A DNA stretch of 64,000 nt from Turbatrix aceti (GCA_963969345.1 OZ017767.1:1922001-1986000); one strand, 5' to 3'; shown: positions 11,188 to 24,500, counted from the stretch's first letter. Translations and numbers: made by a program. Notes: generated by a model from the sequence alone, not told the origin.

Positions 11188-12466
11188 GGTATGAAACTTT
11201 TGAATTTAACTGTAGTATTGATGGATAAGTCGATCAAGTAGTGAATGGCATTGTTGTTTGACAATGTTTTTTGGTTGGGTTTACGACGGCAGAATATGGA
11301 AACCACCGTAGAAGGATGGTGCGGGGGTGAAGAAAGCCATTTATCGATCAATGACCTCTGGAAAAAAAATTTACCTGTTAAAAGTGTTTTGCATGCAGTT
11401 TTTAAACTGTCTGGTTCAAACAACGCGCGCGACTGCTCGGAAGAAAAAAAATTATGTACATAAATATAAAAACATCGGTAAAACTGTAACTCAAAAATTA
11501 AAAGTAGTTTTATATAAAAAAATCATGTTGGTCGGGGAAAAAAACTGTCTTTGGTGCTCATGTAAATACATATAACCCAAAAAAACAAAATGGTACATCG
11601 ATTAGCATTCGTCTTTCAAGGCAACGCTAAACGAAGAAAATAACAGCTCGTTTGTTTGTTTTTCAAATTGATCAGAAAAAATCAAGTGCAAAAAAATAAC
11701 TGGAATTAGCCACACAGTTCGGGATTGTCACTGACGCTGTAATATTTTTGTAAATTTGTTAAAAAATATAGATTGAAGAACACAAACAATTAAAAATATA
11801 AACTTCTGTAAATTAGTAGAAATTGATAAATGTTTACAGAAATTTCAACTTGAATTGAATTGTAAAATTTGTTTTCAAAAAAAACAACAATAAAAACATG
11901 CAAGGATTAAACGCCTCGGTACCGTAGACACGACTGTCATGGTGATCGTCGTCATCTATGGTGCCAATTGGTGCATTCCTCTTCCTTGTTTCCCTTTCTG
12001 ACGTCACAACCCATCAACAGGGCACACTACAAATGAGGAAAATACACTTCGGCCGTAAAAAAATGGAAATGAAATTTTTTTGACGGTTTTTTTTATTTTT
12101 TTTGCATTGGTCAGTCTTTCGATGAATTAAGATACATTAATTTGAACATTAGCTTAATTCATGATCACAAAAAAATATAAAATTATAAACTGAGCTCGGA
12201 CGTTACATTTATACTTTTATTTAGTCATTAAACAAGAATTCTTTAGTATCACAATTTTTTCTACCCTTAATCCCATCAAAGCGGAAAAAAAGACCGATTA
12301 TAATACAAACACAAACCCGAGGGTTTCATGAAACAAAAAAACTCAGGCATTCTTGCTCGCCACCGAACATGTCACTCATGACGGCAGAGGAATTAGCGAT
12401 TAGGGTCGTCTCGTGTCACAATTGCCCGTAAGCAAAGCTATTTCTTGTCTGGGAAAACAGAAGAAA
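11188..12466. other. Upstream region of the dopamine receptor
   Basis: AT-rich DNA 5' of the first coding exon. It presumably carries promoter and 5' UTR sequences; a full CRE octamer lies at 11999-12006. Several AAAACTG motifs occur (near 11478 and 11540) and a mirrored CAGTTTTTAAACTG near 11397. No additional coding exon was recognised. Confidence 0.4.
11999..12006. promoter_or_regulatory. Perfect CRE octamer TGACGTCA
   Basis: The palindromic octamer bound by CREB/ATF-type bZIP factors lies about 810 bp upstream of the receptor's ATG, in a short stretch of more balanced base composition (about 11930-12030). An octamer is expected by chance now and then, so regulatory function is only suggested. 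Confidence 0.25.
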
Positions 12467-12511
12467 CACAGGCAACAACTATCTACCAATTTTTACGCAA
12501 GTAAACCAAGT

Positions 12512-12547
12512 TTTTACGCAAGTAGAATTAATTCTACTTGCGTAAAA
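12512..12547. repeat. Perfect 36-bp palindrome of two ACTTGCGTAA motifs
   Basis: The sequence is symmetrical around 12529/12530 (core GAATTAATTC). Each half contains one TTTTACGCAAGT. With one bulged base the symmetry continues into the flanking CCAAG/CTTGG. It lies just inside the left end of the inverted-repeat element. Confidence 0.85.
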
Positions 12548-12925
12548 CTTGGTTAACTTGCGTAACGCTTTTCCCGCGCTTTTCGCGTTGCCCGTCCCTT
12601 CATTTTACCTAGGTATACCACATTTTCTCACTTTTCACATTTTTATTGTCCAAATTCGCAAAACAAGCAACAAAAAAAAACAAGTAACAAAAAAAATCAA
12701 AACATACAATTATCAATGATGAAAAAAATGATCCGCTGATGTCGCATGGTATTCTTCCGCGGTTTTGTTGCTTCTGTGTGCTTCTTTTGATGGACTTCTC
12801 GTAATTGCACCGTGTTCATGTCGGACGTCTCGATCGCAGCTTCTGAAGATGTTTCATCGCTTAATGATCATCACGTCGTCGCCGTCAACGTCGATTTCAC
12901 CGCTGCCTCTCGCTTGCTGCTGAAG

Positions 12926-13368
12926 TCATCCTCGTGAAGCCGATTGGGCCTAAAAACCAAGAAAGTTAGCCCGGTTTTCAATTTTTTTCCCAAAAACTTA
13001 CATTTTGCACGCAGGCAAGGATGTCTGAAGGCTGTGTGAAGTAATCTGAAAGCTTGGAAGAATTACTGAATACAAAATAAAACCCCAGGTATTTTTATTA
13101 AAAAATTTGATGCCAACTGCCCTTCAATCATTTTTTTCCTTTTTCTGCAATTGTGAAGCCAAATCTTGGCACCCCAGCTGTCGCAGCGCAATCCTACCTA
13201 ACAAATCGCAGAACTCTCATGGCACAATCGCATAAAATGGAAAAAAAATGATTAAAACTTGGTTGGTATACAAAAAATAGTGAAACCGCCCCAAAACTTG
13301 GAAAAATTCAAAAACCTACGTCGGTGGAGGAAGGTTTGCTCGGATAAGGGTGCCGGTAGGTTGTACAT
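12926..13368 (-). CDS. Candidate small spliced gene or captured exons inside the 2.3-kb element
   Basis: Three minus-strand blocks (exon sequence 13393-13320 with an ATG at 13368, then 13045-13002, then from 12949) are bounded by good splice sites: TTTCAG at 13394, GTAGGT after 13320, TTTCAG before 13045, GTAAGT after 13002 and TTTTTAG before 12949. Joined, they keep one frame of 38 codons to a TGA at 12926-12928, with no similarity recognised. The blocks are GC-richer than the surroundings. It may be a small protein, a captured gene fragment or non-coding exons of the downstream dopamine receptor, which has the same orientation. Support is weak. Confidence 0.2.
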
Positions 13369-14591
13369 GCTTGGAGGGTGTCGCCGGATGAGTCTGAAAC
13401 AAAACCAAAACAATTCACGCTAAAAAAACAACAATTACAACACGAACGAGAAAAAAGAACATAGACAAAAAAAAGAACAAAGTTCGGCTGATCAAGCCGA
13501 GCGCTGCGTCGCAATATTCGTGTTGAGACTCCTCAACAACGGAAAAGTCGCAGAACGCGCAACTTGTAAAATTAATTGGACGAAATTTATATCTAAATTC
13601 GAAAACTTAAGTTTTTGAATAGATATTTGTAAGTTTTTTGTTTTGATAAAATAGAATCGAGTATTGTCGTTCGAACTGGGCTATTGGCGTTTTTCAAAAT
13701 TTTCATCTTTGCCAAAATTGAAGGAGGTGTACTAGAAAACTCATTACTTGGTAAAAAATAAAGTTACACGCAAAATTACAAATGATTTCGAAGCACAACA
13801 AAATTCTCTATCTATTAAAAATATAAACATGCTTTGAAATAATTTTCAAATGCCTGAAAAACTCAAACTTCTAAAACTTTTGCCTGAAAAATGAATTTTC
13901 GAAACTTTTTCGAAGTGTAATCCAAAAACTAAAATCAGAATCGGATTCTACAGTATCTTTTACATCTGTAGTGATTGTGTCAGAATTTTACATTTATTCC
14001 GCGCGCCAGTGCAAATTTTCTTCTGAACCTCCCTTTTTTTGGTGAGCAGACACCAAAATTTTTCAAAGTAGGGTTCGGTAAAAAAATCGGCATGGATCGC
14101 GTTCGAAATGCATTTACGCGAAAAAATAGGATCCGGGGCAGAAATGAACGCTGAAGCGAATGACGTACTCAGTTTTTTTAATCGAGTTCTAAAAAGTTCC
14201 GAAAACCTAGTTTTTCTCAGAAATTTCATTTTTTTCGAAACTTCTAAGGTGATAAGGTATAGTTTTTTATTCAAAATCAGTTAGAGAATTTTGTTCCGCT
14301 TCAGAATTGCTTTTGTTTGCCTTCCTAGCTCATTTTGTTTATGCGCCGCGATTTTTCTACCATACCTCCTTCGATTTTGTTAATTTTGAACGAAATAAAA
14401 AAAACGAATTGTGTCAGCATAAAGAAGGCCCCTGAAACTGTCTGTAAACAAAATTTCATAAAAAAAACTGAATTTTGGGCTGAGTTACATTTTTTTGTAA
14501 TTTGGTGCGAAATCCACATCCTCAAAATGCATTGACTCGCGCGCAACATGCGAACGCCTCAGCAGTCTGGTGCGCTCGAACGTCCGCGATT

Positions 14592-14654
14592 TTTGGTATA
14601 CTTGCGTAAAACTTTGGTATACTTGCGTAAAACTTTGGTATACTTGCGTAAATT
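14592..14654. repeat. Three tandem 21-bp units containing ACTTGCGTAA
   Basis: The unit TTTGGTATACTTGCGTAAAAC is repeated exactly twice and a third time with a changed end. It lies about 125 bp inside the right terminus of the 2.3-kb element. It mirrors the left-end palindrome and could be a subterminal transposase-binding array. Confidence 0.85.
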
Positions 14655-14778
14655 TTCAGTCGCATCGATGCATTTTTTCTAAGTCTTTGACTCTCCCCTT
14701 GTTTTTTCGCAAAATTTTTTCTATGTCCCGAAAATTGGTTAACTTGCGTAAAAATTGGTAAATAGTTGTTGCCTGTGT

Positions 14779-17455
14779 AGTCAGTCATTTTCGGCGTTTG
14801 GGTGGTTTGTGACGCGGTTGCTCCACGAAATACACCGGACCCGCCCCGAAAGCTGCCAAGTGTGCAAGCATGCAATACTTGACGTATTATTGAGAAATAA
14901 GTGTCCCTGACTGACTTTGACAGCTTACAGAGCCGTTTATTCCTTTTATATTCATTCTTTTTTTTTCGTAGAACAAATACAAATGCACAAAACATAATTT
15001 GACCGCTCATTGGCCAGGATTGGGGAAATTGGGGGGCAAAACTGGAAAATTGTGTATTTTAAATGGGTAATATGCAAAAACTGCATCATCGGAATGGAAA
15101 AATGTGTTAACTGTAAATCCATCTCAATGGCACAAAATCAAATTCACTGAAATACTTCTCACAGCTGATCTAATCAAAAAACTATAGATTTTTGTACTAA
15201 TAAAAATAATATTTAATTTGATAATCCTACAACTTTTTGGATTGAAAAGTTTTTAACTGTCGCTGTCGTTCAAAAGATTTGTTTGAAAAAAATTTCACTT
15301 ACTGATGCTGATTTTTATACCATCGCGTTTATAAATCGCAATCATAGCTAATTGTATTTTCAAGCACTGGTTGGCTGCATGATTTACAAAAAAATAAACA
15401 GTGACAAAAAATAACTGGGGCTCTCATTTCCAACGTGGATCTAACTCAGAAAACGATAAAGAAATTACACAAAATCAAAATCAAATTGCTTGACACGGCA
15501 AACATTAATAAATGTGATAATAAGATATTTATAATTTTCAGGGAATTATTTACACTGCAATACATATTGCGACATGTTTTTGATTTAATAAATAAAGTAC
15601 TAATTTGTCTGATTACTCAGCTTTTTTTGACGTAGTAGGCGTCAAAAAAATTCTTTTCGGACTCCAAAGCCCAAAATAGAAACAAAAACTTGTTTGTAGT
15701 AGTTCAGGTACCAAGGCAAACGTCACGTTGAATAAACTTTCACCACACTCAATGGCATGCAGTTTTGCAACCTGACTGCTGACTTGCAGCCTCGTGTTTC
15801 CGTAGACAACGATGGCGCTAGCAGACAAGTGCAGAGATTTAGGCTGCATTGTTCGGGAGATAAAAAAGAGCATATTCAATAGGCCGTTGGAAAAGAACGG
15901 CTAAAAGGAGGGGATTAATGACAAAAGGCGCACTTAATAGTTCGCAGAATTACAACAAAAAAAGCAGGAAAATTAGGAGAAAAAAAGAAAAATGACAAAT
16001 TTTTGGTCAATCTTGTTATCGTTTTCAAAAATAGGAATTTTAAAAAATCGGTTTTTGTGGGAATAACTGAAGTGTGAGATTTTTTAAAGAATATTGTATT
16101 TGTGTGTATTTGGGCACATTCGAAACCTTTTTCAACACTGGGATATGCGCCCAAGGTTAGAAATAAGGAATCAAAAAAAAGTTTAAATCCGGGTTCAGCA
16201 AATAATTTTTTTTACAAATGCAAACATTCTGCAAGTTTCATCTGCAAACAGAGTATTTAATAAAAACTGCAGCACAGTGTGTGTTGATCAAAAATATTTA
16301 GATAAATCAAAAATTGTTCGGAAAAGCCAAGGACAAAAACGCCAGACAGACCAGACTGCCAATATTTATGGGAACATTATACCGGCAATAATTTGTTCCC
16401 CCTCTTTTTTTGCAATCACTCATAAAACTTTTCCAATTTCCTCATGGCGTAAAAAATGTGCAGAGCAAAAAAAAAGAGAAATAAAATACAAACAAAAACG
16501 GGAAATTGGAAAAAAAGAAAAGTAAACATCCTTTTAGGGGGTTTATCTTATTGCGAGAGTGATACGACTTTGTCATAATTGGTCAAAGTAAATATAATAT
16601 TTTACGTATCCGTTGATGGGGCAAAAAGGTCAGGTCATAGAGGCCATGAGAAAGTGGGCATCACTCATTTTGGGGATCAAAAAGTTTGGACAAATTATAC
16701 ATTAAGGATAATCGTAAGAAACAAAAAAAATGTATTCACTGGAAACCCGTGGACCTTTTGCAACACAATTGGAAAAAAACTAAACTGATCCGATTTGTGT
16801 AAATATTATGATTGACATTTTTGTTAGACTATATACATATTAAAATTAGTTTTTTTTCAGGAAATTTGGCCATGTTTTTTAAAACTGCGTTGTGAGTACC
16901 AGGTATACAATCTGTCGAAGTTCTCCATTTTTTCGACACATGTTACATAACTGTATTACCTGTATGATGAAAAAAACCTACATCTCAAATAATCCACCAC
17001 CAAAATTACAGTACACCTCTGCCTCCAAAAAAAAGTTGTCACAAAAAAAGTTGTCGTCGGACTACGTGAATGCCCGCAGTGTTCTAAAGTGCGAAAAAAA
17101 GACCCTGCATAAACAAAAAAAATTATAATAGCAGCTTTGCCGTCGACAAACAACGACAACCGGCAAATAACCCCTACACCACACCTTTATAAATGAAAAC
17201 TACTTCCGGTTGAAGAAAACTACCAACCTGCGCCAGACCATTTATGCCGAGGGTTCGTGGAGGGACACGTAGTACATCATGTGTAACTACCCCCACATCA
17301 AAGCTCGGCACCAGCAGCAGCAAAAAAAAGGTTGATGTCATTGCATTATTATTTTTTTCTTTCTTTTGTCCCCTGCCCGGCTCGAAAGGCGGTGCTGGTG
17401 AAAATCTGACGGCTAATGACCCCTTTACGTATGTGAACTTGCAAGTTTACCAGGG
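14779..17455. other. Gene-free AT-rich region
   Basis: About 2.7 kb with many A/T runs and scattered AAAACTG motifs (near 15041, 15077, 16264 and 16882). Short GC-richer islands occur near 14780-14870 and 15700-15850. No coding exon, RNA gene or mobile element could be supported. Confidence 0.4.
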
Positions 17456-17924
17456 CAAGGCTTTGCATTCCGGTTATATAACGAAGCGGAACGGAATGAC
17501 GAATAACCGGGTCGGTTATTCGGCTATTTTCATTTCCCGAAAATAACCGGGTTATACGGCCCGGTTATTTTCCGCGACTTAAAATAACCGGGTTATACGG
17601 CGGTTATTTTCGACTTTTTTAACCGTCCCCCTAAATCATGAACCGCATAAAAAACGTAAAATAAGCGTGCAAATTTGGACCAAAAAGGGGGACATTCGAC
17701 TGAAAATGAAAAAAATGACCCGGTTATTTTCAAATTTTTATGCAACCTGTCCAAAACTGAGACGGTTATTTTCTTTGACTTTATTCTAACTTTATATCCT
17801 ACCCGGTTATTTTTTGCGATATAAGCGGCCAGCAATATTCGACCGTATAATGTCGGTTATTTTGCAAATTTGCATTTAAACGGCATTTAAGCGGCAAAAA
17901 ATATAACCGGAATGCAAAGCCTTG
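17456..17924. mobile_element. hAT-like MITE, 469 bp, with 8-bp target-site duplication and internal CCGGGTTAT repeats
   Basis: Perfect inverted ends CAAGGCTTTGCATTCCGG (17456-17473 and 17907-17924) are flanked by identical 8-bp repeats TACCAGGG at 17448-17455 and 17925-17932. The body carries repeated AATAACCGGGTTATACGG and CGGTTATTTT units in both orientations. There is no transposase. Eight-base duplications and CA-starting inverted ends fit the hAT superfamily. Its termini differ from those of the MITE at 1326, so it belongs to another family. Confidence 0.88.
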
Positions 17925-19822
17925 TACCAGGGTTGGGGAAGGATAGGCGGTGTTGAACAGGGGGAGAAAGACAGGCGGAAAATCTGTAAACTAAAGCGGA
18001 GTTTCTATTTTTAGTTTTGTCTTGTAGAATGGACTCAAAAATAAGTTTACAATGACGTTTGAGGTTGATAGTAACTGATCAAACATGTAAGATGAATTTT
18101 GATTTTTATAACTGACCACACTTTTTGTATATTAAATAAAGTTTGAACTTTTTTTATAAGGTTTGGTATTATTGAAAAAAAATTACCTAATTTGTGACAA
18201 ACGTTGATTATACTTTTAAATTTTTTTCAAAATTACATATGTCAGACAAAATAAAAACAACTCGCAAAAAGCATAAATGATTGGCAATACTACAGCATGA
18301 GTTATGGCCTAATAAAGGTAAGAAAAACTCATGTCGGGTAAATTCAAAATTGCGGCAAGTTTGGATCGTTATCAAAATTGAATAATTACAGATTAAAACA
18401 GATTCAGAAACAAAAAAAACTGTTATGGTGCAGTATTGCAAAAAAATATTTTTTCTATCACGCCAAAAAAACATTTCATAACGCCAAATTCAAACATCAT
18501 GCAGTTGTTGTTCTGACCACAGCGCGCGTGAAATGTTGGTGCCGAAGTGCATTACTTCATTACTTCAAAATTGAAATTTGATCAAGCATGGTACACACGT
18601 TTTCATCCAAGGTACCACGGGGGATTGGATCTTGCAGGAGTTCAAACATTAATCAAGAAACACAAAAACATAATTCGTAAATATTTGTGACAACAGAACA
18701 AAACACGTAAAACATATTTTGGTAGGCGAATTGCGTATGTATTCCTAAAATTACATTATCGGTCTAATAAAAAGTATGAGTAAATACAATAATTTTAACA
18801 AGCAGAGTTCCAAAAGTACAAAATGTGTGATTTACTAAAAAGAATGTTAATAAATATTTCATAAATTAAATTTAAAAAAAATACGTCGTACAGGTAAATG
18901 TAATTTTTTTTAATTTTGCAGGAAAAATTATACAAAATTATAAAAAATTGATAAATTGACGAAACAGTTGTTCTCGGCAATTCAATCATGCGGTACGCAA
19001 GTTGGCAACCCTATGAATGACTAGCACGAGGCTTCTTCCGGCGCGCCTACTACCAAATTCAACCTCCCCTAAGCAGCAGTACACATAGCCAGTATTCCGT
19101 GTCATGCGTGTAATCTTTACCCGTCTGCACTAAATAATATGCTGTCGGCGTCGGGGATGCTGCAGAACCCCGGGCATCGTGCAAAGAAAGTTTTGGCTGC
19201 TACTTATGAACTATTTTTTTGCATTTTTTTGCAGGAAAAAAGGTTGCGGGGTACTTCGAGGTTTATAAATAGATAAATAAACTGATTAAAAACAGGATTG
19301 TTTTTGAATTTATTTTGTTTTCATGTAAAGTATTATATCTATATTAGAAAATGTGGTAAATTACATAACAATAAAAAAAAATTAAAATTTTTGATATTTA
19401 AAATAAAGATGCACAAAATCTGTTCGAGTAGCTGTTTTACAGTGAAAACAATGCTAAAAATGTTTTTTGTGTTTATAAACTGGTATAAAGGTGCTGTCGG
19501 TTATTTGGGGAGGTATGAAAAATTTTAAGTAAAAAAAACATTATAAACTTAGTAAATGTCGCTTAAAAACTGGAATTTTGTAACGTTTTTGAATAAAAAA
19601 ATTCATCGATAAATTTGAATAAATTAAAATTAAACACTGATACATACAAACAGTACAAACCAACAACGGTACCTCTAAAGAAAAATTCCATATATATTCA
19701 AAAAAATGTGCACTAAAAACACCCGGAAGTAACACAAGAGAAATTCAAATTTGACGTTTTTTAGCCTATAACTGCCCCCAGTCAAAATAATTCGCCATCC
19801 TGACGTCTAAATTAACGTCGGC

Positions 19823-19854
19823 ACAAATGAATGTAGGTTTTTACATTCATTTGT
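19823..19854. repeat. Perfect 13-bp stem hairpin
   Basis: ACAAATGAATGTA and its exact complement TACATTCATTTGT are separated by six bases (GGTTTT). The stem is too short for a typical microRNA precursor. It could be a small transposon relic or a structured RNA element. Confidence 0.6.
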
Positions 19855-21417
19855 CACTTTGGGTACTCGTAATCGTTTTTTGTTTGAGTTTTATGGCTTT
19901 CAGAACTGGCACACCCCCTCTTCTATTTTTTCCCAAAACGAGCAAAAACTTGGAAACAGGTTCGAATATTGGTTTTGAAATTTTGAATTCTCTGAAAAAA
20001 ACTGTTTCCAGTATTTTCCTTGTAATATACAAATGCAGAACACAGCTACAGTAATTTTTAAGTTATTTTTAATTGCAAGAATATCCATTTTTAGGCATAA
20101 ATAATAATGCACAAACTTTTAAGTTTAAAACTGATATTAATGAAGAAAATTTTACATTTGACCCCAATGTGCCCGCCCTTTGGCAAGTGCCAAAGTTTCT
20201 AAATTAATAGTTAGAAAAAAACCCCAACATCTGTCTACGTTGTTACGTCAGCTATCGTACATAACAAAACATCGTAACCGTTTTCTATGTATACCAAAGA
20301 AATAATTACTTTCAGCCCCTTAAAGATGAAAGCAATGAAAAAATAGGTACAGATGTACATATTTACTAACAAACATCAACATCAGAGTGTGACAGGTCAT
20401 ATGTTCATAAAACTGCGTCGAATTTCAGGTATAAAACCTTTTTGGTCAGTAAAATCACCCAACTGTTAATACCTGATGATTCCAAGTAAAAATTACTTCA
20501 TGTTGGGGCATGTATACATAAATAAATAGAAAACTACATTGTACCGCGACCACCTTTCTTCGAATTACTCTCAGAGTTTAATTAAAATGTAAGCACAGGT
20601 GAAGTATTTGAACTGGAAACTCTCGAATAACTGGAATCTCTCCAAGAAATATGAAAAACGTGCAGATTAGAAAGAAAAGTAGAAGTAATCATGGCTAGAG
20701 TTCCGCGTTTCATTTTACAGCGGTTTTAGACGCGGGTACAGTAACTGTATTTTTATCTAGCCAAATAAAGTTATTGTAATAAAAAATTAATATTTAATAA
20801 AAAAATTTACTGCGAGTTTGTTTGAAAATTCAAAGTTGGCTTGAATTTGAATTTTTGAACAAAAACAATCTGAGCAAATATATATTAACACAAATGTTCA
20901 ATTGTAAGAAAACTGACAATTACTATAGCTTTTTTCTGTTATGAATTGTAAAGAACAGAATTTATTACAAAGCAATCACCAACAAAAAAAATCAGAATAA
21001 AATTAAAAACTGATCCACCAAAAACGTGTAATCAAACGCACCGTATCCCAGTATTTTTTAGTCTGTTAGTCTGTTTTGATTCTTTTTTGTGTCGTAAAAC
21101 TTTTTTTGCTTTCGAAAACCCATTTGCATCAATTTTTGCTTTTAGCAAACCGAATTAGGCTCCTGGATACCGAATAAACTGGGAATTTTGTTCAACATAA
21201 AAATACCCCGCAAACTGGCTGCCGGTTGTGGTTTTCTAAAACAAAAGGCATAAAATAGTTATCCCTTCCCTCCCAGGCCTGCAAGTTGGCGCTCCCAGGC
21301 CCCAGGACTACGCGAGTCCCCCTCCCAAATTGGCCCGGTTTCCTAACCGACGTGTTTCTGGCGTTGTTGGGGGTGCCCTAACAGCGCGAAGCAGTCAAAG
21401 ACAACAAAGTAATGAGC

Positions 21418-21565
21418 GAGCGACGACAACGACGACGACGACGACGGGCATCGAAAAATGGATATCCCGCTGACAAAAGTGACGACGTGCCGCCGTCGGC
21501 ATTCGCTTCGCTCTGACGGCCGAAATCGCTTTCGTCGTCGTCGTCGTTGTCGACGGCGGCGGCGC
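21418..21565. repeat. Inverted GAC/GTC triplet runs
   Basis: A (CGA)n run near 21420-21447 is followed about 80 bp later by (CGT)n and (CGG)n runs near 21530-21560. The two runs are complementary and could fold into a hairpin. Predicted frames here are Arg- or Asp-rich artefacts of the repeat. Confidence 0.6.
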
Positions 21566-24500
21566 CGGCTACCGAGAAGACGTAAAACAACAAAGTTTGG
21601 CACATGTAAAATTGAAAAGTCAGGGAGAGGGGATTTTATTGTATTTAAAACACAAATAAAGGGATAGGATAAATAAATAAATACACAACACGACATAAAA
21701 TTGCAATTTATACGTAAACAGGAACACTTTGTCCTGTCAAATAATCATTTGGCAGACGGCGGACGGCAAATACGTTGGATCACTAGCATTTATTGCCGCA
21801 AAAATTTGCAAAAATTTATTTTTTTGATTTAAAAAAATATTTTTATGTCAGAAAAGTTTTAAAAAAAATTATAAGACATTTAGTGTTTATGAACATCTCA
21901 AATACAAAAAACAAAAAACTACAATACAAAAAACTAACTGTTTTTGTATTTTGTATTTTTATTTATTTAAAAAAAAATTAAAGTTAAACACTACCAGATT
22001 TAAAATTTTTTTAAAAACTGATACTGAACGCTGATGATTCAAAAAAAAGGACATCGATGCCAGTATCGCCAATCCAATCGCATCTGATATTTACACATGC
22101 ACACCTCAATAAAAAAACCCCCCACCTTACAAAAAAGCTCACAAATATTGTGCCGTATAATAAAAAAATTTAGCAACCAAAAGACGAGCTTCTGCAAGAA
22201 AAAATAAAATTTAAATAGACCCTTTTGCAAGCCGACGTTCGGCGTGAAAATAAAAATAAATAGTCTTCTGACAAGTGGCACGGAGGAGTCCAGCGTATGT
22301 ATGTATGCATATATCTGGTAACAACCCAGTCAAAATTGCTTCAACTCACACCCATTGACTAGGGGGGGGGGCACTGCTGTGGAGGAGTCGAGCCGATTGT
22401 GTGGATACTCACTTACTCACTCACAGTTAGGTCAGTTAACCGGTCACAAGGGAGTACTTTGGCATCTGCGTTGCGCTGCCCTGCCGTGTGTACTGTGACT
22501 GAAAAGGAATTTATACAATGCGTGAAAGAATATAGTTATCACGTCGCGGACGGCGGCGGCGTGTGTGTTTCGCATAGCTAGACGCCGGCTGCGTGAGTGT
22601 GTCTTGTGTGAACATCTCGACTCGAGTTCGGGACGAATTTCGGTTTCAATGGGGCGGCAGGGAAAAAAGCGCCTGTTCCTAACCCCAAAAATTCGGAAAA
22701 GCTGAAAGTTATAAATTCGAAAGGACGGGAAGTTATAAATATAAACGTTTGAGAGGAGAATACAAGACTGCAAAAAAAACAACAAAATGATACATTCGCG
22801 CGTAAGAAAGACAAATTTGGGTTTTTCTAAACTGCCATGTAAGGAATAAAATCAAAAATCAATTCCATCCGATTTAAAAAGACAGCAACTGCAATTATCG
22901 AAATTTTGCTTTGAACCCTTCTCAAGATCATAAACCCGTCAAAATCGGTCAACAGAAAAAAAGTGAATAGAAAAAAGTGCATTATTGACGAATAAATTAG
23001 GCTCCCAGCAACTGCATTTTATCATCACAAATGCCACATGGGGCCCAATGGATGGAAAAAAAAGGGTAAAGATAGGAGGTCATTTCTGAATGGAGAAAAT
23101 GGGTGTCCTGTAGTTCTCAATGTTAAAAAATCATAAAACTGACGCGGCATGATTCGATTAATTAAAAAAAAATTAATGACACAATTTGTAAAAATACATA
23201 AATTATTATACAGATTTCCAATGAAATAAAAAAATTAAGGAAAAAAAATTTTCAAAAAGTAAAATATACACGTCAAACTTGAACAAATCTAGGGGAATCA
23301 CGTCTGAATAAACTGCGTTGACGTCGATGAAATTTTTCAATTCAGTAATACACAGTTTCTAAAAAATCAAGGTACTTGCCACTCAAAACTCAATTTCTGT
23401 CGCTCCTCTACATTTTTTATTTTAATAATTTATTTTTTTATTTATTTTTTTTTATTTAATTAATTAATTTATTTATTTAAAAATGTTGTTTTACGATATT
23501 TATAATAGGATAAAACTGCACTGAATCACTAACATTTCCTTAAAAATCATTAGTCTCAAATCGTTGTTTTTACGCAAAAATCAAACTGCACCTCCTTGAC
23601 CGATCTAAACCCAAATTCCATAAAACACAAATTCGAAACCAGAGAACTCAACCAAAAATAATTTATTCACCCTAGTCATCGTTTTATTTTTTTCTTGTTT
23701 GTCGCACTGTTTCATGAATGTGTCATGGCTGGCAGATATCTTGTAATCAACGTGCGTGACGAATTGAAAAGGCGTCAAAGTCGACGGGAAGCTGGCAGGG
23801 AGGGGGGCTAGGCCGGAGGCCAGGGACACGGCCGAAAGAACTGACGGGAAGGGAGGAGAGAAGTTAACAACTTCCTGTAAGACAAAGCAAATAAGAGAAG
23901 TATCCGGAAACACATTTTCGTTTTGCAAAGCTTTTTTTTGGGCATTCCGAAAAAATGAGGGGGGTTTTGGATCGAGGAGCACTCTTCAAGGAGCACTCTG
24001 TCGTTTTCACTGGGTTAGACTGAATTATTTTTCTTTTTTAAACTTTTTCAAATCAGAGCATTTCAATCATACTCGTCTCAAGTGCCTACGTGGAACGATA
24101 AGCGACGACCAAGTGTGCCATTCGTCGCCATTAAGTTTTTCTAAACATAGCCCTGCTTACTGGAAACCGAACAAACAACATCGCACATTCTGTCTCCTCG
24201 CCGGCCGGGGTCCTCAATTTGTTCGAAATTTTTCTACAACCGTCATTTGGGAGTGGAATGAATACGTGAAGAAAAGGGGCACTTAGAGGGTGTCAATTTG
24301 GTTATCAACACAATACTCACCACTTTGTGGGTATTGAATATCTTGTTTTTTTCGTTCAAAAAAAAGGGAAACGTGGTGTTTGGAAACTTTTTTTTCACTG
24401 AATAATATTTAGACAACAGAAACTTTGTTGTAAATAAACACTGATTTCAAGATCTGGTTATTTTATAATTTTTAAATAAAAAAACTGTGTCCTTTTTTTC

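Larger units (their letters stand above)
12467..14778. mobile_element. 2.3-kb terminal-inverted-repeat element with iterated ACTTGCGTAA
   Basis: The ends are inverted copies of CACAGGCAACAACTATYTACC followed by AATTTTTACGCAAGT (left from 12467, right ending near 14778). Subterminal regions carry eight copies of ACTTGCGTAA: two inverted and two direct near the left end (12490-12565), three in a 21-bp tandem array (14592-14654) and one beside the right terminus. No target-site duplication could be matched, so the exact ends and superfamily are uncertain. No transposase-like frame is present inside. The interior contains exon-like segments on the minus strand (see 12926-13368). It is probably a non-autonomous DNA transposon whose transposase binds ACTTGCGTAA repeats; that role is inference. 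Confidence 0.65.

Noticed and set aside
14522..15010. 162-codon minus-strand frame with a repeated ASIPKFY segment
   Set aside because: The repeat is the 21-bp tandem array of the 2.3-kb element read in translation.
21378..21696. Arg- and Asp-rich frames near 21.5 kb
   Set aside because: Products of CGA/CGT triplet runs on either strand, not of a gene.
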